Part shown: positions 37,698 to 49,430 of the stretch, in pieces
How positions within the stretch are numbered: position 1 is the stretch's first letter
Layout of the letters: every line of letters begins with the position of its first letter
NCBI GenBank assembly: GCA_023053575.1
Contig: JAKZAP010000003.1
Coordinates: 31,688,228 to 31,752,227 of the forward strand
DNA: 64,000 bases
Source of the DNA: Branchinecta lynchi
Lineage: Eukaryota > Arthropoda > Branchiopoda > Anostraca > Branchinectidae
Direction of reading: 5' to 3'
Notes under the pieces: generated by a model
What the model was told of the DNA's origin: nothing
Databases searched by the model: none
The model's input: the letters and a program-made list of their open reading frames with translations, nothing else
Program-made: the position numbers and the translations under genes

Positions 37698-39327
37698 AAC
37701 ACTAAAAACAATCACTTTGTTGTCACTGCCTTTATATCTAACCATAAGCTTCTGAGATCTGTTAATATCACAAACACGGGTAGGATTTCCACCAAACACA
37801 GTTTCTCAACATTCGCTGACAACAGTTTCCAGCACTGATTTTCACTCCATTTTTTGACACAGTTTCAATATCCAGAAACCTACAAAGAACAAACATATTA
37901 GCAAAGAATTTGTACACCTCTGATTGCCATATGATACCATCCATAAAAATAGTCCAGCAACATAAGAAAAGACAATGATGACACCTTGGTTTTATAATAT
38001 ACTCCAAAGAAACCCAACTCCAATGTCTCTGAACAAAGACTAGATTGTCTTAATAGTAAACAAAGAAAAATGTTCAAAGCAGAATTGTAGCCGTAACTGA
38101 AGACTAAATAGCTTATTTAACAGGTAAGCAACAAAATTATGGCTTGCATACTTAGCTTCACCTAGAGCCAAGTTACCTCATATCAATCACCTTCAACCTT
38201 TACCAACAAAAGTTTTTAACAAAGCCTGACTTGAATCTACCAAAACAAGGCAGAATCTCCAAAGTAAAATCATACGAGAAAAAAGAAGACTAAGAATTCA
38301 GCAGACATCTTTTTAAAAGGAAGCACTGAGTGTCTTGCATGCTTTACTTCACACCAACCAGTCACCTGATGTCAATCAGACTGAACATTTGCTAATAATG
38401 TTTTAAAACAGAACAAACATGTCTAGGCATATGACAATGTGTATTAAGCCAGAAGACCTTAAAGCAAAAAGTTCTGTCTGTTGTATTTAGGTATCCATCT
38501 TGTTCTTTGTTTTTCTGTGTTAGTGTATTCTCTCGTAGTGTGTTTCTCGTTTTCTTTTTATCTTGTACTCCATCTGTTTTCATCTGATGGGAAATAAATA
38601 TATCCATACATACATACAAAAAAAAACTAGAAGTAAATTTTGATACTTTAACAATAAGATTTGTTTGTGCGTTTCAAAATATGGGGTAGCAAAACCAAAC
38701 CATCCCAAACAGATTTATCCCTGTGAATTGTGAAAGCATCAGACACTGGGGGAGGAAGTGGGCCTGACTTTTTAAACCATCCAGCATTGTTCCCACATTC
38801 AACAGGTAGGCTTTTAATCCATTGCCTCCTGTAACACTAGAAGGTTTAGGACAGGAACTGAAAGTTTCTAGGAACTAACTGCATAAAATCATTACATCTC
38901 CAGCCAGAGAATTACTAAATGGTAAAGGACTTCTGCTCAGAAAATCAACTAGCTTGGTTCCTCCAGAAACTGCCATTTTTCATGTCATACATGTGAAATC
39001 TGTCATCTAGGCACAGTACTCATCCTACAGATCTGTTCCTTATATTTTAATTTAGTAAGTCAGCAGATGATAACTAGGATACCATTCAGTGTTCTCACAG
39101 ACCCAGTCTAGGCCTACCACAAATCCCTGATTAAACAATAGACTATGCCAAACAATTGTATATCCACGGTTCAGAATACCAAAAGAGAATACTAGCGCAT
39201 TAACCCAAATCCTATATAAAAAAAAAGGCTGAATGGTTATTTTCTGGATTTCACTCAAACCACTAATATTTTGACCTATTATGGGTTCGGGTGCCCAGCA
39301 TATATAACAGGGTAACTGACCTTTGGC
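37693..39327. other. Upstream region of the putative MARK start, no gene seen
   Basis: This would hold the 5' leader and promoter of MARK if the first exon is right. No TATA box can be defended. Near 38590-38628 GGGAAATAAATATATCC and CATACATACATACAAAAAAA form a retroelement-like 3' tail on the plus strand. Confidence 0.35.
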
Positions 39328-39996
39328 TAGGGTGGCTACTAAAAAAAATAACTTTAAAATTCTGATCTTTTGGTCATAGGAATATGATTCTCTTAAACTT
39401 TAGCTTTGGTTTGAGTTCAATAGTATCTCACTAAATCTCGATTAGACAAACACTAATTACTATGGGAGCATGCTGGCAAATGTAAAAACAATCGCAAAAT
39501 TTGATGAATAGTCTGAGAATGATGAAGTCACACAGCAATGGTGGCAGAATGCATGGCAGCCACCATTTTGTGTAGTAATTTTTATGGAAACTGGATATTA
39601 GTTGTTTTTTTTAGCAGCTGCACATAGATTATCAGAGAAACTGGGAATATGATGCTCAAGTTTAAAGAAAAAGCTATTTGCCTGTGTAGTTGACCATGGA
39701 TATTCAGTCCTTGGTATCAACAAATTATTCTAGGGTAGTTAAGGTACTTTTTGTATGCCTGAATTTACATACAATTATATTAATGATGATAAAAGTTAGC
39801 TAGGACATATTTCTGCAGGCCTTTATATCAATTATTTAGTCCTGAATAAAGTGGTGTATTTGAAGTATTTTTAGCAACTGTTTTAGACTGAAAAAAAATG
39901 AAAAACAAATATGATAAATTCCCAGCAATTCATATTTCATTACGGAAAATTTTCAAGTTTGTGCTACTGGCGGAAGAGCTTTTTTTGGCTACCCTA
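39328..39996. mobile_element. TIR element with perfect 7-bp target duplication, copy 1
   Basis: Termini TAGGGTGGCTACT and TTGGCTACCCTA are inverted repeats. CTTTGGC stands directly outside both ends (39321-39327 and 39997-40003). The 669-bp body encodes no transposase. The interior begins ATAACTTTAAAATTCTGATC and is shared with 48717-49430. Confidence 0.85.
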
Positions 39997-40053
39997 CTTT
40001 GGCATTGACTATTCCGAACTTTGGGGAGAGTCTACCCACATTTTGTCCTAGGG

Positions 40054-40565
40054 TACGAGCGGCGGTAGTCAGGCAGTTAACTCCTCACTTAGCTTTGAAT
40101 CACCTTAAAACCACTTAACCCTTAAACCACTCAACTCACAGACCTCGTTTAGGTATTACAAAATTTGTTTGAAAATCACGCTTCTTTCTGCCGTTTCTTG
40201 ACACACCTGTTGCAAGACAAGAATACTCCATTTGATTTTCACATATTCTGCCCAAAACTATATTCACGGGCCGTCCTTTTTGTGCTCAGATAATCACAGG
40301 CAGTCACACTTAAACTCGGGCGGCTTCATTTCGGTATGGCACTTCTGGTGGTTTGTGCTGCTGATTTTTAGATGGCAATAGTGGACGGATGTTGAGCTTC
40401 AGCAGAAGAAAAGAATATACAAGTCACAATATTTAAAATTATTTCACAAGGAAGAAAAATCAGGTAGCTTAAACCAAGTGCCCGAGATCAACTCTTGGCC
40501 TAGCTAGCAGGAACTGGTTAATGTAGTGCCCATGTTTATCTACCACCCGCGTTCTGCCGCTCGTA
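40054..40565. repeat. Possible small TIR element
   Basis: TACGAGCGGC at 40054 and its exact inverse at 40556-40565 face each other across about 510 bp, with CCTA near both outer edges. Only a 10-bp match is perfect and I see no second copy, so this is tentative. Confidence 0.25.
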
Positions 40566-41291
40566 GCCTATTCAAAATCAGAAATGTGTGCTACATACAG
40601 GGCTCAACTGCATAGCTCAAAGCATAAGACCCATGATTATAATTCTGGTTCACGTACTTGATTTAAGCTGAGTAAACTTACCTGTTGACAATTTGGCAAA
40701 AATTCTTGGCTTTAATCAGCTATTAGGCCTAGCCCTAGACTGAGAGAAATTGCTCTGAAGAACATGAAAAAGAGTCCAGTGATAATCCAATCACTGATAT
40801 ACTACGGTTAACATATCAATTAAGGTTGAAAGCACAATGTTACACCTCAAGGCCCCAAGGGTCTATTAACCGATATGAACTGTAGTATGCAGTTGTTCCA
40901 ATATTCCACATGAAACTGGTGACTGTCAACCAGAATCAATCCTAGACCTAGTCACCGAGCACATAAATCCAGACAAATCTAGTCCAATAGGCTAGTCACT
41001 GATTAATGTGTGAAACAGATTCATCTACAAAGGACAAGCCAGAGTTGAGTCCCCCTTCTCAGCAGATTTTACCATATACCGGAAACTCCAAATCAATAAC
41101 GCTGGAGATAAATTATCCTAAATATCACTGGTTTACTCACAAACAAAATACTGTCAAAAATTGGCAAAATCCAAGATGGCTTCCACGGGCTGTGTTTTCT
41201 CGACTGGCTACACACAGAGGTAATGCAATAGTGACGGTCATTCTAAGTGGATTAATAGATGGCGTCCTTGGTCGTTGTTCCAACGAGGTTT
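40566..41291. other. Intergenic, no gene seen
   Basis: Nothing recognisable on either strand. Confidence 0.4.
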
Positions 41292-41672
41292 TAGGTGTAT
41301 TCTCGCCGTTCCCCGAGGACTCCACTTGAGGAGTCCCCGCGTTCTTGTTTGTCCCAGGGACTCACTCCCCGTATTCTTGCGAGTCCTTACCGACCGGAAG
41401 TGCTCCGATTATCATCACCATCATCGAAAAGGACTCCCTTTCAGATGTGGAGGGGAATCAATTTTTGCTGGTGTTGATGCAATGTAAAATTAATTAAAAA
41501 CAACCAGAATAAACAAAAAAAAAATAAAGTGGATCCAGACTAATTTCGTCAACTACATGTTTTTTTTAGAATAAATCCAATTTCGAAGCATTCCCCGTAT
41601 TCTCGCTGTTTCTGTACGCGGAGTCCGCATGGAGTGGATCCCTCTATTCTTGCCGTTCCCTTCGCCCGCAGA
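41292..41672 (+). mobile_element. GC-box TIR element, copy 1, right end missing
   Basis: It starts TAGGTGTATTCTCGCCGTTC, followed by CCCCGAGGACTCCACTTGAG. It aligns with 42455-42869 but stops before the right terminal repeat. Confidence 0.6.
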
Positions 41673-41718
41673 CCCTTGGAAAGCTTGAAGCAGCTGGAAC
41701 TAATACTCCATATGACTA

Positions 41719-42115
41719 AAGACATATTCTCGCCGTTCCCCGAGGACTCCTCGGGGAATCGAAAGGAACGGTGAGTATAGAGGGAGTCACTCCACGCAGA
41801 CTCCAAGTACAGAAACAGCGAGAACACGGGGAATGCTTTCAAAATGGATTTTGTTCAAAAAATTAATATGCTGTTGACGGAATTAGTCAGGATCCACTTT
41901 ATTTTTGGTTTTGTTTATTCTGATTGTTTTTACTTAATTTTACATTGCACCAACACCTGAAATCTGAAAGGGAGTCCTTTTCGATGATCGTGATGATAAT
42001 CGGAGCACTCCCCGTCGGTGGGGACTCGCGAGAATACGGGGAGTGAGTCCCCGGGACAAACAAAAACGCGGGGACTCCTCAAGTGGAGTCCTCGGGGAAC
42101 GGCGAGAATACGTCT
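41719..42115 (-). mobile_element. GC-box TIR element, copy 2, inverted
   Basis: Both ends are present: GACATATTCTCGCCGTTCCC at left and the inverse ending GGCGAGAATACGTC at right. It is in opposite orientation to its neighbours, judged from the GGGAGTCCTTTTCGATGATC interior phrase. Confidence 0.65.
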
Positions 42116-42454
42116 TAAGTCCTAAACACGCCAGTGATCCTCAGGAAGAAGGAGTAAGCGTGTCCGCACGACTCAAACTCAACAAAAATCCTGTGTCAAT
42201 CAATCACCGCAATCTTTTGGCGCAGCAACTTCTGCCTTTCTTCCGCTAGCTACCCGGAGAGGCCGGAGATCTTGCATCTGCAAGATGAGATAGTCATCAA
42301 AAGTATTGAAAGAGGCTTTGTAAAGCTTACTTTGCTCAAGTAAGCTTTGCTAGAAAAGTGAAAAGTACTTGGTTTAAATCAGTTCTCTATTAAACCGGTG
42401 GGTATGACTAAAAAATACAGTTATTTTGGGGGTATTTTCTTGATGCCAGAATCT

Positions 42455-42869
42455 AGGCGTATTTTCACCGTTCCCCGAGGACTCCACTTGAGGAGTCCCC
42501 GCGTTTTTGTTTGTCCCGGGGACTCACTCCCCGTATTCTCGCGAGTCCCCACGGACGGGAAATGCTCCGATTATCACCACCATCATAAAAAAGGACTCCT
42601 TTTCAGATTCAGAGGAGAATCAATTTTTGCTGGTGTTGGTGCAATGTAAAATTTCTTGAAAACAATCAGAATAAACAAAATAAAAAATAAAGTGGATCCA
42701 GACAAATTTCGTCAACTGTATATTTTTTTTCTCGAACAAAATCCATTTTGGAAGCATTCCCATGTTCTCGCTGTTTCCGTACGCGGAGTCCGCGTGGAGT
42801 GACTCCCTTTATTCTCGTCGTTCACTTCGATTCCCCGAGGAGTCCTCGGGGAACGGTGAGAATACGCCT
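42455..42869 (+). mobile_element. GC-box TIR element, copy 3, complete
   Basis: Terminal repeats AGGCGTATTTTCACCGTTCC and the inverse of AGGCGTATTCTCACCGTTCC extend for about 30 bp. Just inside the left end lies the palindrome GGACTCCACTTGAGGAGTCC. It encodes no protein; it is a MITE-type element. The target duplication cannot be settled. Confidence 0.65.
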
Positions 42870-42884
42870 TAAGAGAGGGCAAGG

Positions 42885-43935
42885 TAGAGTGCAATAGAGA
42901 TAAGCTTATTTGAACATTTGTTGACTTTGAACAGTGCCATTTTCAATTAAGCATTTGCTGTAAGAAAATCAACAACAAATTAGCCAAAGTAGCTAGTATA
43001 GAGCCTTTGAAAACCAGGGGCATCACGACTGGGGGGGGGGGACGCCCCCCCCCCTCCCCCAATACTTTCGGCTAGTCGGTAAAAAATAACCGAGTCGACT
43101 CGAAGCGCCGCGATTTTTCGTCAAAACAGTTGATTTTTCAAAACAGTTTTTCTGAAAATTGGTCTATTTTTGGTCAAAATAGTCGGTTTTTCCGAAAATC
43201 AGTAGGTTTTTCTGAAAACCTGTCGATTTTTTTCAAAACTGTCATTTTTTGTTATTGAAAACAGTGGTTTTTTCTGCAGAAACAGTCGGTAAAAATTACC
43301 AGCCAGTCGGTAAATACCTGGTCACCCCCCAAAAAAAAACAACAACATTTTGTCTAGTGACGCCTCTGTTGAAAACACATGAGTATGAGCTTTGATCTTT
43401 ATTCTACCATTTAGCTCAAAACCGCACTGTCCAAATTTAAAGTTTAACTGAAAAGCCAACTTACTTTTGTGTCATTTAATTGAATACACTGAATTATTTG
43501 GATTCTGCAAAGGGATTTTTTCATTTTCCACTATCTGCTCTAGTTATGACGTTCAGAATATCTGACTGCGACTGTCTCCACAGTTCCATAGCGTAAATTC
43601 GACGGGGGAAATTTGTATCTCAACACAAACGCAACTTTCAGTGGGCAGTGGTGAGATTGGTAAAGATTGCTTAGTGCCTAAAAAAAAAAAAAAAAAATCA
43701 TAAATCTTTCTCGTAAGGCATACAAAAAAATTACAAGCGCATAGAGGTACCACAAATCAGACGGAAATTCTACTATTTGAAAATCAATTATTCGTGAATA
43801 GCGAAACAGCGAAGTAACGCATTTTCAGCGGGTCTTCAAGACAATTTGAGTGGATAAGGGATGGGTAAGTAAATTATCTTAGCCCAGCCCTTTTCGGTTA
43901 ACTTTTAAGTAACTGTTCAAATAAGCACACCTTTT
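42885..43935. mobile_element. Degenerate TA-target TIR element with nested hAT-type MITE
   Basis: Left AATAGAGATAAGCTTATTTG and right CTGTTCAAATAAGCACACC resemble the ends of 7742-8212 but are worn. The hAT-type insert at 43015-43368 accounts for part of the length. An A17 run lies at about 43681. Confidence 0.4.
43015..43368. mobile_element. hAT-type MITE with perfect 8-bp target duplication
   Basis: Termini CAGGGGCATCAC and the inverse of CAGAGGCGTCAC are flanked by TTGAAAAC on both sides (43007-43014 and 43369-43376). The interior is built of repeated words like TCGGTTTTTCTGAAAA. It encodes no transposase. Confidence 0.8.
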
Positions 43936-45137
43936 GGAGGGAACCGCCCAACCCACCCATGGACCCCAAACGATGAAGCTGGTACTAGTTTATTTTGTCT
44001 TTTGTTTCAGGTATGTTTCATCGTTTCAAACCTAAACAATAAAAGGTAAGCTTTCTTAAAGAAGCAATATTGTTAATCTGGCGTTTAAGTGTGATAGTTC
44101 GCACGTTCTGACAATTCAATGACCAGCCCTTCCTAGCCCAATAATACTTCAGTCCCGTCCTCCTTATACAATACATGTTTCTTCTTCAAATCATTAATGG
44201 CATCGGGACAAATGGGGAGCGCGACCCTTTCCGCCTTCCGGTTGATCTTCTTCTGAGATGTTAATGGGTCGGTCTACGGCACCTCGACTGGGATCGAAGC
44301 CCAGGCGGAATTACCCTCTTCTTACTGATGGTGAGGCTGACAACAACAATACATGATTTTTTTTTGTATTTTCCCGATGATTTGTATTTGTCCTATTTCA
44401 CCGAGAAAAAATTTGCACGGTAAGGAGGAATAGGTACTGGGCAGGAAACAAATTATGCGAAAATAAGAGTTTAAATTTTGAAATACACAACCGTAGTGAA
44501 GGCAAAAAATGAATGGGCATAGTGAATGAGGTCTAGGTGAAACAATTCTGGCGAAAACAATGAGAGCGCGCCGATTCCAGGCACGGTTACGACGGATTTA
44601 CTATTGCCCGTGGAGGATCACTTTCAACGCGTGACGGTGGCTCGCTGGCCGCTCGCCTCTGTATCGGCTCTTCATAAAAATACTGCTTTTTGTCACCACT
44701 GGGTCGAGGGAGGGGGGGGGGGGGGCACCGTTTTTTTCTTCGCCGGGAGATGGTTTGGCTGGGATCTATGTCCGGGGGGGGGGGGGCCAGAACCCAGTGA
44801 ATAAAATTATTATAGATAATCCTTCAGCCCAAGCTGACTGTGAATCATCTTTCTAAGCGGCTCTTATTAGAGCGAAATATAGCTCTAAGAAAATGTAGCA
44901 TACATCCGTTTTGCACCTTAAAATATGAATGAAATTATTACTTTACAGTTCAGATTTTAAGATTAATCACTAAACGTGTATGCCATCTGCTGTCCAATTA
45001 ACGATTACGATTGTTTAGTTGCAATAGCTTGTCAAAACGCAACTACAAGCCGGTAGCTTTCAGCATCATCATAATCTGAACGTAAATAACAACACCACAC
45101 CTGCTGAAAAAGCTCTGGGTAGGTCTGTTTAAAGCCC
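43936..45137. other. Upstream region of ARP2, no gene seen
   Basis: The stretch contains G runs at 44711-44725 and 44775-44786. The promoter and leader of ARP2 should be in its right part, but no core-promoter motif can be defended. Confidence 0.4.
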
Positions 45138-45200
45138 ATGAGAAGAATTTTGGATTGTATAGGCCATGGACGCCCAAGGAAGGAAAGTAATTGTTTGTGA
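45138..45200 (+). promoter_or_regulatory. uORF overlapping the ARP2 start
   Basis: An ATG 28 bases before the ARP2 start opens 20 codons in another frame and ends in TGA at 45198-45200, inside ARP2 exon 1. Its context (CCCATGA) is weak against the strong GGCCATGG of the main start. Whether it is in the mature leader is unknown. Confidence 0.35.
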
Positions 45201-45213
45201 TAATGGAACTGGG
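45166..45213 (+). CDS. ARP2: Actin-related protein 2, coding exon 1
   Basis: The exon has 16 codons, MDAQGRKVIVCDNGTG, followed by donor GTAAGT in phase 0. The start is fixed by the near-perfect match to the ARP2 N-terminus and by a strong Kozak context (GCCATGG). CDNGTG is the first phosphate-binding loop of the actin fold. ARP2 is one of two actin-like subunits of the Arp2/3 complex, which nucleates branched actin filaments in the cytoplasm. The next exon follows after a 7.2-kb intron packed with mobile elements. Confidence 0.98.
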
Positions 45214-45356
45214 GTAAGTTACTTTCTTACTTTTGCGACACTTCATCTGTAGGGCAAAGTTCCAGTGATAATAATACCTGTAATAATACTGTAGGCCTAG
45301 GCTCTGGCCCTGGCCAGCATCACCTGAAATTGAATGGCATAACTGAATACCATTTC

Positions 45357-45843
45357 GGCTCGGACAGGGCTGAAATTACTACCATGAATTAGAGAAATCA
45401 AAGACAATCCTTATCAGATTTTTCATAACTTAAACAACTTGCTCGGCTGGTGACAGGCGTGAAAACCTCATTTCCTCTCTACATAGCTGCTACATAGTCA
45501 AGGGTTTTGCATGCAAAGTGTCCTGTGCCTTAGCTTTTTCTACCTAGCAGCCAATCAGAATATTGGCTCTCGGGCTCTCTACATGGAAAATAGATAGGGT
45601 GCTGTTAGGTTTTGCATCTCCATCATCAGTCGAGCCCTTTTGTTTTTGTTGTGAACAATTCGATAAGGATTGTCTTTGATTTCTCTAATTCATGGTAGTA
45701 ATGTCCATCCTGTCCGAGCTGGTGCTCAGTTCTGATGACAGAAACTGCATTTTTCATGCATGCACTGTTTACTGAAATCCATGCACCATGCAGGAAACCC
45801 AAGGTACAGTGCTTACCACGCCTGAAAAGGGCCTAGTGTACTA
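45357..45843. mobile_element. Foldback element, copy A
   Basis: Arms at 45357-45418 and about 45660-45722 (CGGACAGGGCTGAAATTACT and its inverse) enclose about 240 bp. The right side extends to 45843 (CTAGTGTACTAGACTG), matching the right outer part of copy B. It lies just inside ARP2 intron 1. Confidence 0.6.
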
Positions 45844-45984
45844 GACTGGGTATGCTTATGTGAACACCTCTTTAAAGTTTTCTATAACTTTCCTTTGTTT
45901 TTTGCTTACAAAAAAAAACAACAGTCATACAGAAAGGAAAAATAACAATCTTGATATCAATGAACAGCTAACTGTTTCCTTAAA

Positions 45985-47945
45985 TTACCTTAAATCGCAC
46001 TTCCAGCGAGATAAGGTGGTGTTAGCCTCCTGTAGAGTCTCTCGCTGTTGGCGGCTTGATTGTCAGATCGTTGTTGTAACATCGGCTCACTGGCACTCCA
46101 GTGTAGCCGGCATTGATTGGTTGATAAATCTTGTTGTCACATCGGCTCACTGGAATCCCAGTGCAGCCGACATTCAGCATTTCGCCAGTCCTCGTCCACG
46201 CCCCTCTTGAAGCCATCCAGGGTAGCAGCGTTGATAGTTTTTTCGGAAAGGCTGTTCCAGAGTGGAACACTCCGTACAGAGAAAAAACTGTGCCGCTCGC
46301 GTCGTTTACAGCTGGTCAGTTGGAGCTTCTTGGAATGGCCTCTCGTCGACTTTGATTGGGAGCTCTTGAATACCCCAGGAATAATGTCGGAGTCTAACAG
46401 CTTTTTTACCATCAGGACGTCGCCGAGTTTACGTCGATACGAGAGGCTGGGAAGCTTCAGTACCCTCAACCGTTCGTGGTATTCTAGGGCTTTTAGTTGT
46501 GGTGACCTCTTAGTGGCTCTTCTTTGCACTCCCTCTAGGGCTTTGGCATCCATTTTGTGGTGGGGTGATGCAACAATCATGCCGTACTCAAGGTGGGGTC
46601 TCACAAGCGCAGTATAAAGCTTCTTAATGATCACAGGCTTCCTAGAGGTGATGGTCCTTTTGACAAGTCCAAGTGCTCTGTTTCCTTTAGCAACTTGGTG
46701 GCGAGTGTGGGGATGAAATTTAAACTGGTTGTCAATTGTGACACCCAGGTCCCTTTCCTCCTCCACACTTTCTAGGTCAATGTGGTTTTTGGATCCATTC
46801 AACATGGTGTACGTATGTTGAGGGTTCTTAGGTCCAAGGTGAAGTACTTTACACTTCGCAGCATTGAACTCCAAAAGCCACAGAGATGACCAGTTGGAAA
46901 GAGCATCAAGGTCAGCTTGCAGTTCAGATGTTTGTTTGTTGTTGGCAACAGGACCGAAGAGTTTTGAGTCATCAGCAAAGAGTGTAAGGGTGTTATGTAC
47001 AACAGAGGGACAATCATTTATATAGATGCTGAATAACGTTGGCCCAAGCTTGGTGCCTTGCGGAACGCCACTCAATACTGGGCTTGGGTCGGAGAAGGAT
47101 TGTGAGCCATGACTATTGTAAATCATCACCCTCTGTGTACGTCCAGTCAAGAAAGACTCTATCCATTCTACAACATCAGGATGTAAATGATATCTGGACA
47201 GTTTATAAAGAAGGTAAGCATGAACAACCTTATCGAACGCCTTGGCCTGGTCAAGCAAAATAAGATCCACTGGAAGCCCCTCATCAATGAGTTTGGTTAC
47301 TATGTCATAAGACTGAATACTATGTCATAAGACTGAACAAGATTGGTCTCAACTGACCGACCTTTTCTGAAACCATGCTGTCCTCCATACAATAGTTTAT
47401 TCTTGTCAAGGTGGTTAATGATTGCATCATTGATGATTCCTTCCATGACTTTTGAAGGCACAGATGTAAGACTTATAGGTCGGTAGTTCTGGGCCTGATT
47501 TTTTTGCCCTTTCTTGAAGACTGGCATAATGTTGGCTGACTTCCAGTCCAATGGAACAGACTTGCTTGCCATGGAGGTCTGAAAAATCTTGGTTAGAGGG
47601 TAGGTTATCCATGCTGCCGTTTCCTTAAGGAGTCTTGGATGAATACCATCTGGGCCTTTGGCTTTTGATGTGTCAAGGGTAGTCAAACGCTTCAGTACGT
47701 CTTCCATTGAGATCAGGATGGGTGGCATTTCAAATTCAATTGGGAGGTTTTCCATGATGGGGGGTGGCAGTGGGGCAGAATTGTGGTTGAAATTAGTACT
47801 GAAGCAGTCACTCAAACAATTCGCTATCTCTTTGGAATCTCGGGCAGTAGTGCCGTCAGATTTTTCTAGGGGAGGAATGGAACGTCTGTTAGGATTGCGT
47901 CTAGAAAAAATGCGTAACCATTGTAACTGTGTAATCGACCTTAAA
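45985..47945 (-). pseudogene. CR1-like non-LTR retrotransposon, reverse transcriptase, frameshifted
   Basis: On the minus strand two overlapping frames give most of a reverse-transcriptase domain. The first (to about 47300) has DWKSANIMPVFKKG, QNYRPISLTS and HGFRKGRSVETNL. The second (47270 to 46137) has LLDQAKAFDKV, GVPQGTKLGPTLF, the catalytic FADDSK, the LGVTIDN.F.FHPH thumb motif, and the C-terminal PLWNSLSEKTINAATLDGFK. This order is typical of the CR1/L2 group. A 20-bp tandem duplication at about 47301-47340 shifts the frame. The endonuclease half is absent; the 5' side joins the foldback element near 47945. The 3' end is TTAAGGTAA-like at about 45985, shared with 50390 and 60597. It lies antisense within ARP2 intron 1. 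Confidence 0.9.
47301..47340. repeat. 20-bp tandem duplication inside the CR1-like ORF
   Basis: TACTATGTCATAAGACTGAA occurs twice head to tail. Twenty is not a multiple of three, so this alone explains the frame break between the two reverse-transcriptase parts. Confidence 0.95.
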
Positions 47946-47951
47946 CGTCTT

Positions 47952-48580
47952 GAACGTCTAGCACCATGCCTGGGTGCTAGACATTCAAGCACTGTACCTT
48001 GGATTTCATGTATGGTGCATGGATTTCAGTATACAGTGCATACATCAAAAACACAGTTTCTGTCATAACAACTGAGCACCACCTCGGACAGGGCTGAAAT
48101 TACTACCATGAATTAGAGAAATCAAAGACAATCCTTTATATATTTTTCACGACAAAAACAAAAGGGCTCGGCTGATGACAGATGTGAAAAACCTCTTTTC
48201 CTTTTCTACATAGTCAAGGGTTTTGCATGCAAAGTGTCCTGTGCCTCAGCTTTTTCCACCTAGCAGCCAACCAGAATATTGGCTCCTGGGGAATATATAG
48301 GGAAAATACATGGAAAGTAGATAGGGTGCTGTTAGGTTTTTCATCTCCATCATCATTAGAGCCCTTTTGTTTTTGTTGTGAAAAATATATAAAGGATTGT
48401 CTTTGATTTCTCTAATTCATAGTAGTAATTTCAGCCCTGTCCGAGCTGGTGCTCAGTTGTGATGACAGAAACTGTGTTTTTTCTGTATGCACTGTATACT
48501 GAAATCCATGCACCATACATGAAATCCAAGGTACAGTGCTTGAACGTCTAGCACCCAGGCATGGTGCTAGACGTTTGAGC
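47952..48580. mobile_element. Foldback element, copy B, ~200-bp inverted arms
   Basis: The left arm starts GAACGTCTAGCACCATGCCT and the right arm ends with its inverse near 48580. The arms match almost perfectly for about 200 bp, around a ~230-bp centre. Each arm carries its own hairpin (GTCTAGCACC / GGTGCTAGAC). No protein is encoded. Confidence 0.8.
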
Positions 48581-48716
48581 ACCGTGCCTGAAATGGGGCT
48601 AGTGTACTAGACTGCTAGCCACCTGTTGTTTGCTGTCATTCTGTCTGCTCACTCTAGCCTGGCATCACCTGTTGAAAAATTTGTGCTTAATTTTGGAACC
48701 CTGTTGGAACCTTAGG

Positions 48717-49430
48717 TAGGGTAGCCACTAAAAAAATAACTTTCAAATTCTGATCTTTTGGTCATAGAATTATGATTCTCCTGAACTTTAGCTTTGGTTT
48801 GAGCTCAATAATACCTCACTATCTTGCTGCTAAGTATCCCAATTCTTGATTTGAAAAACATTAATTACAATGGGAGCTTGCAGGTGGGTTGTTCAAAAAG
48901 TAAAAAAATTGCGTAATTTCATGCTAAAAAATTTCCGAGAATGATGACGTCACACATCAAGGTTGGTCCAAATACATGTCGGCCGCCATTTTGTCTTGTA
49001 ATTTTTATTGAAACTGGTTGTTAATTTTTTTCATTGGAAGCAGATGACGGTGGATTACAAGAGAAACTGGAAATATGGTGCTCAAGTTAGAAGAACCAGC
49101 TATTTACTGGTGTAGCCAGTTATGGATATTCAGTCCTAGGTATCAATAAATTTTTCTAGGGAAGTTCAGATACTTTTTTTTATACCTTAAATTACATGCA
49201 GTTATTTAATGATAATATAAACACATATGACCGACAGCCTTATTAAATGAATGAATTTTTCCTGAATACAGTGGTACATTTGAAACATTTTTTGTCAGCT
49301 GTTTCAGACTGAAAAAAATTAAGAGAAATTCCCAGCAATTCATTTTTCATTACGAAAAAATCGTAAATTGGTGCTACTGCCTTACTGCCTGCTGCCCTAC
49401 TTCCCTACTTGGCTTTTTGTGGCTACCCTA
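48717..49430. mobile_element. TIR element with 7-bp target duplication, copy 2
   Basis: Ends TAGGGTAGCCAC and GTGGCTACCCTA are a perfect 12-bp inverted repeat. The flanks are CCTTAGG (48710-48716) and CCTTGGG (49431-49437), a 7-bp duplication with one mismatch. The 714-bp body aligns with 39328-39996. Confidence 0.85.

Noticed and set aside
46117..46617. Plus-strand 166-codon ORF
   Set aside because: It is the antisense shadow of the CR1-like reverse transcriptase.
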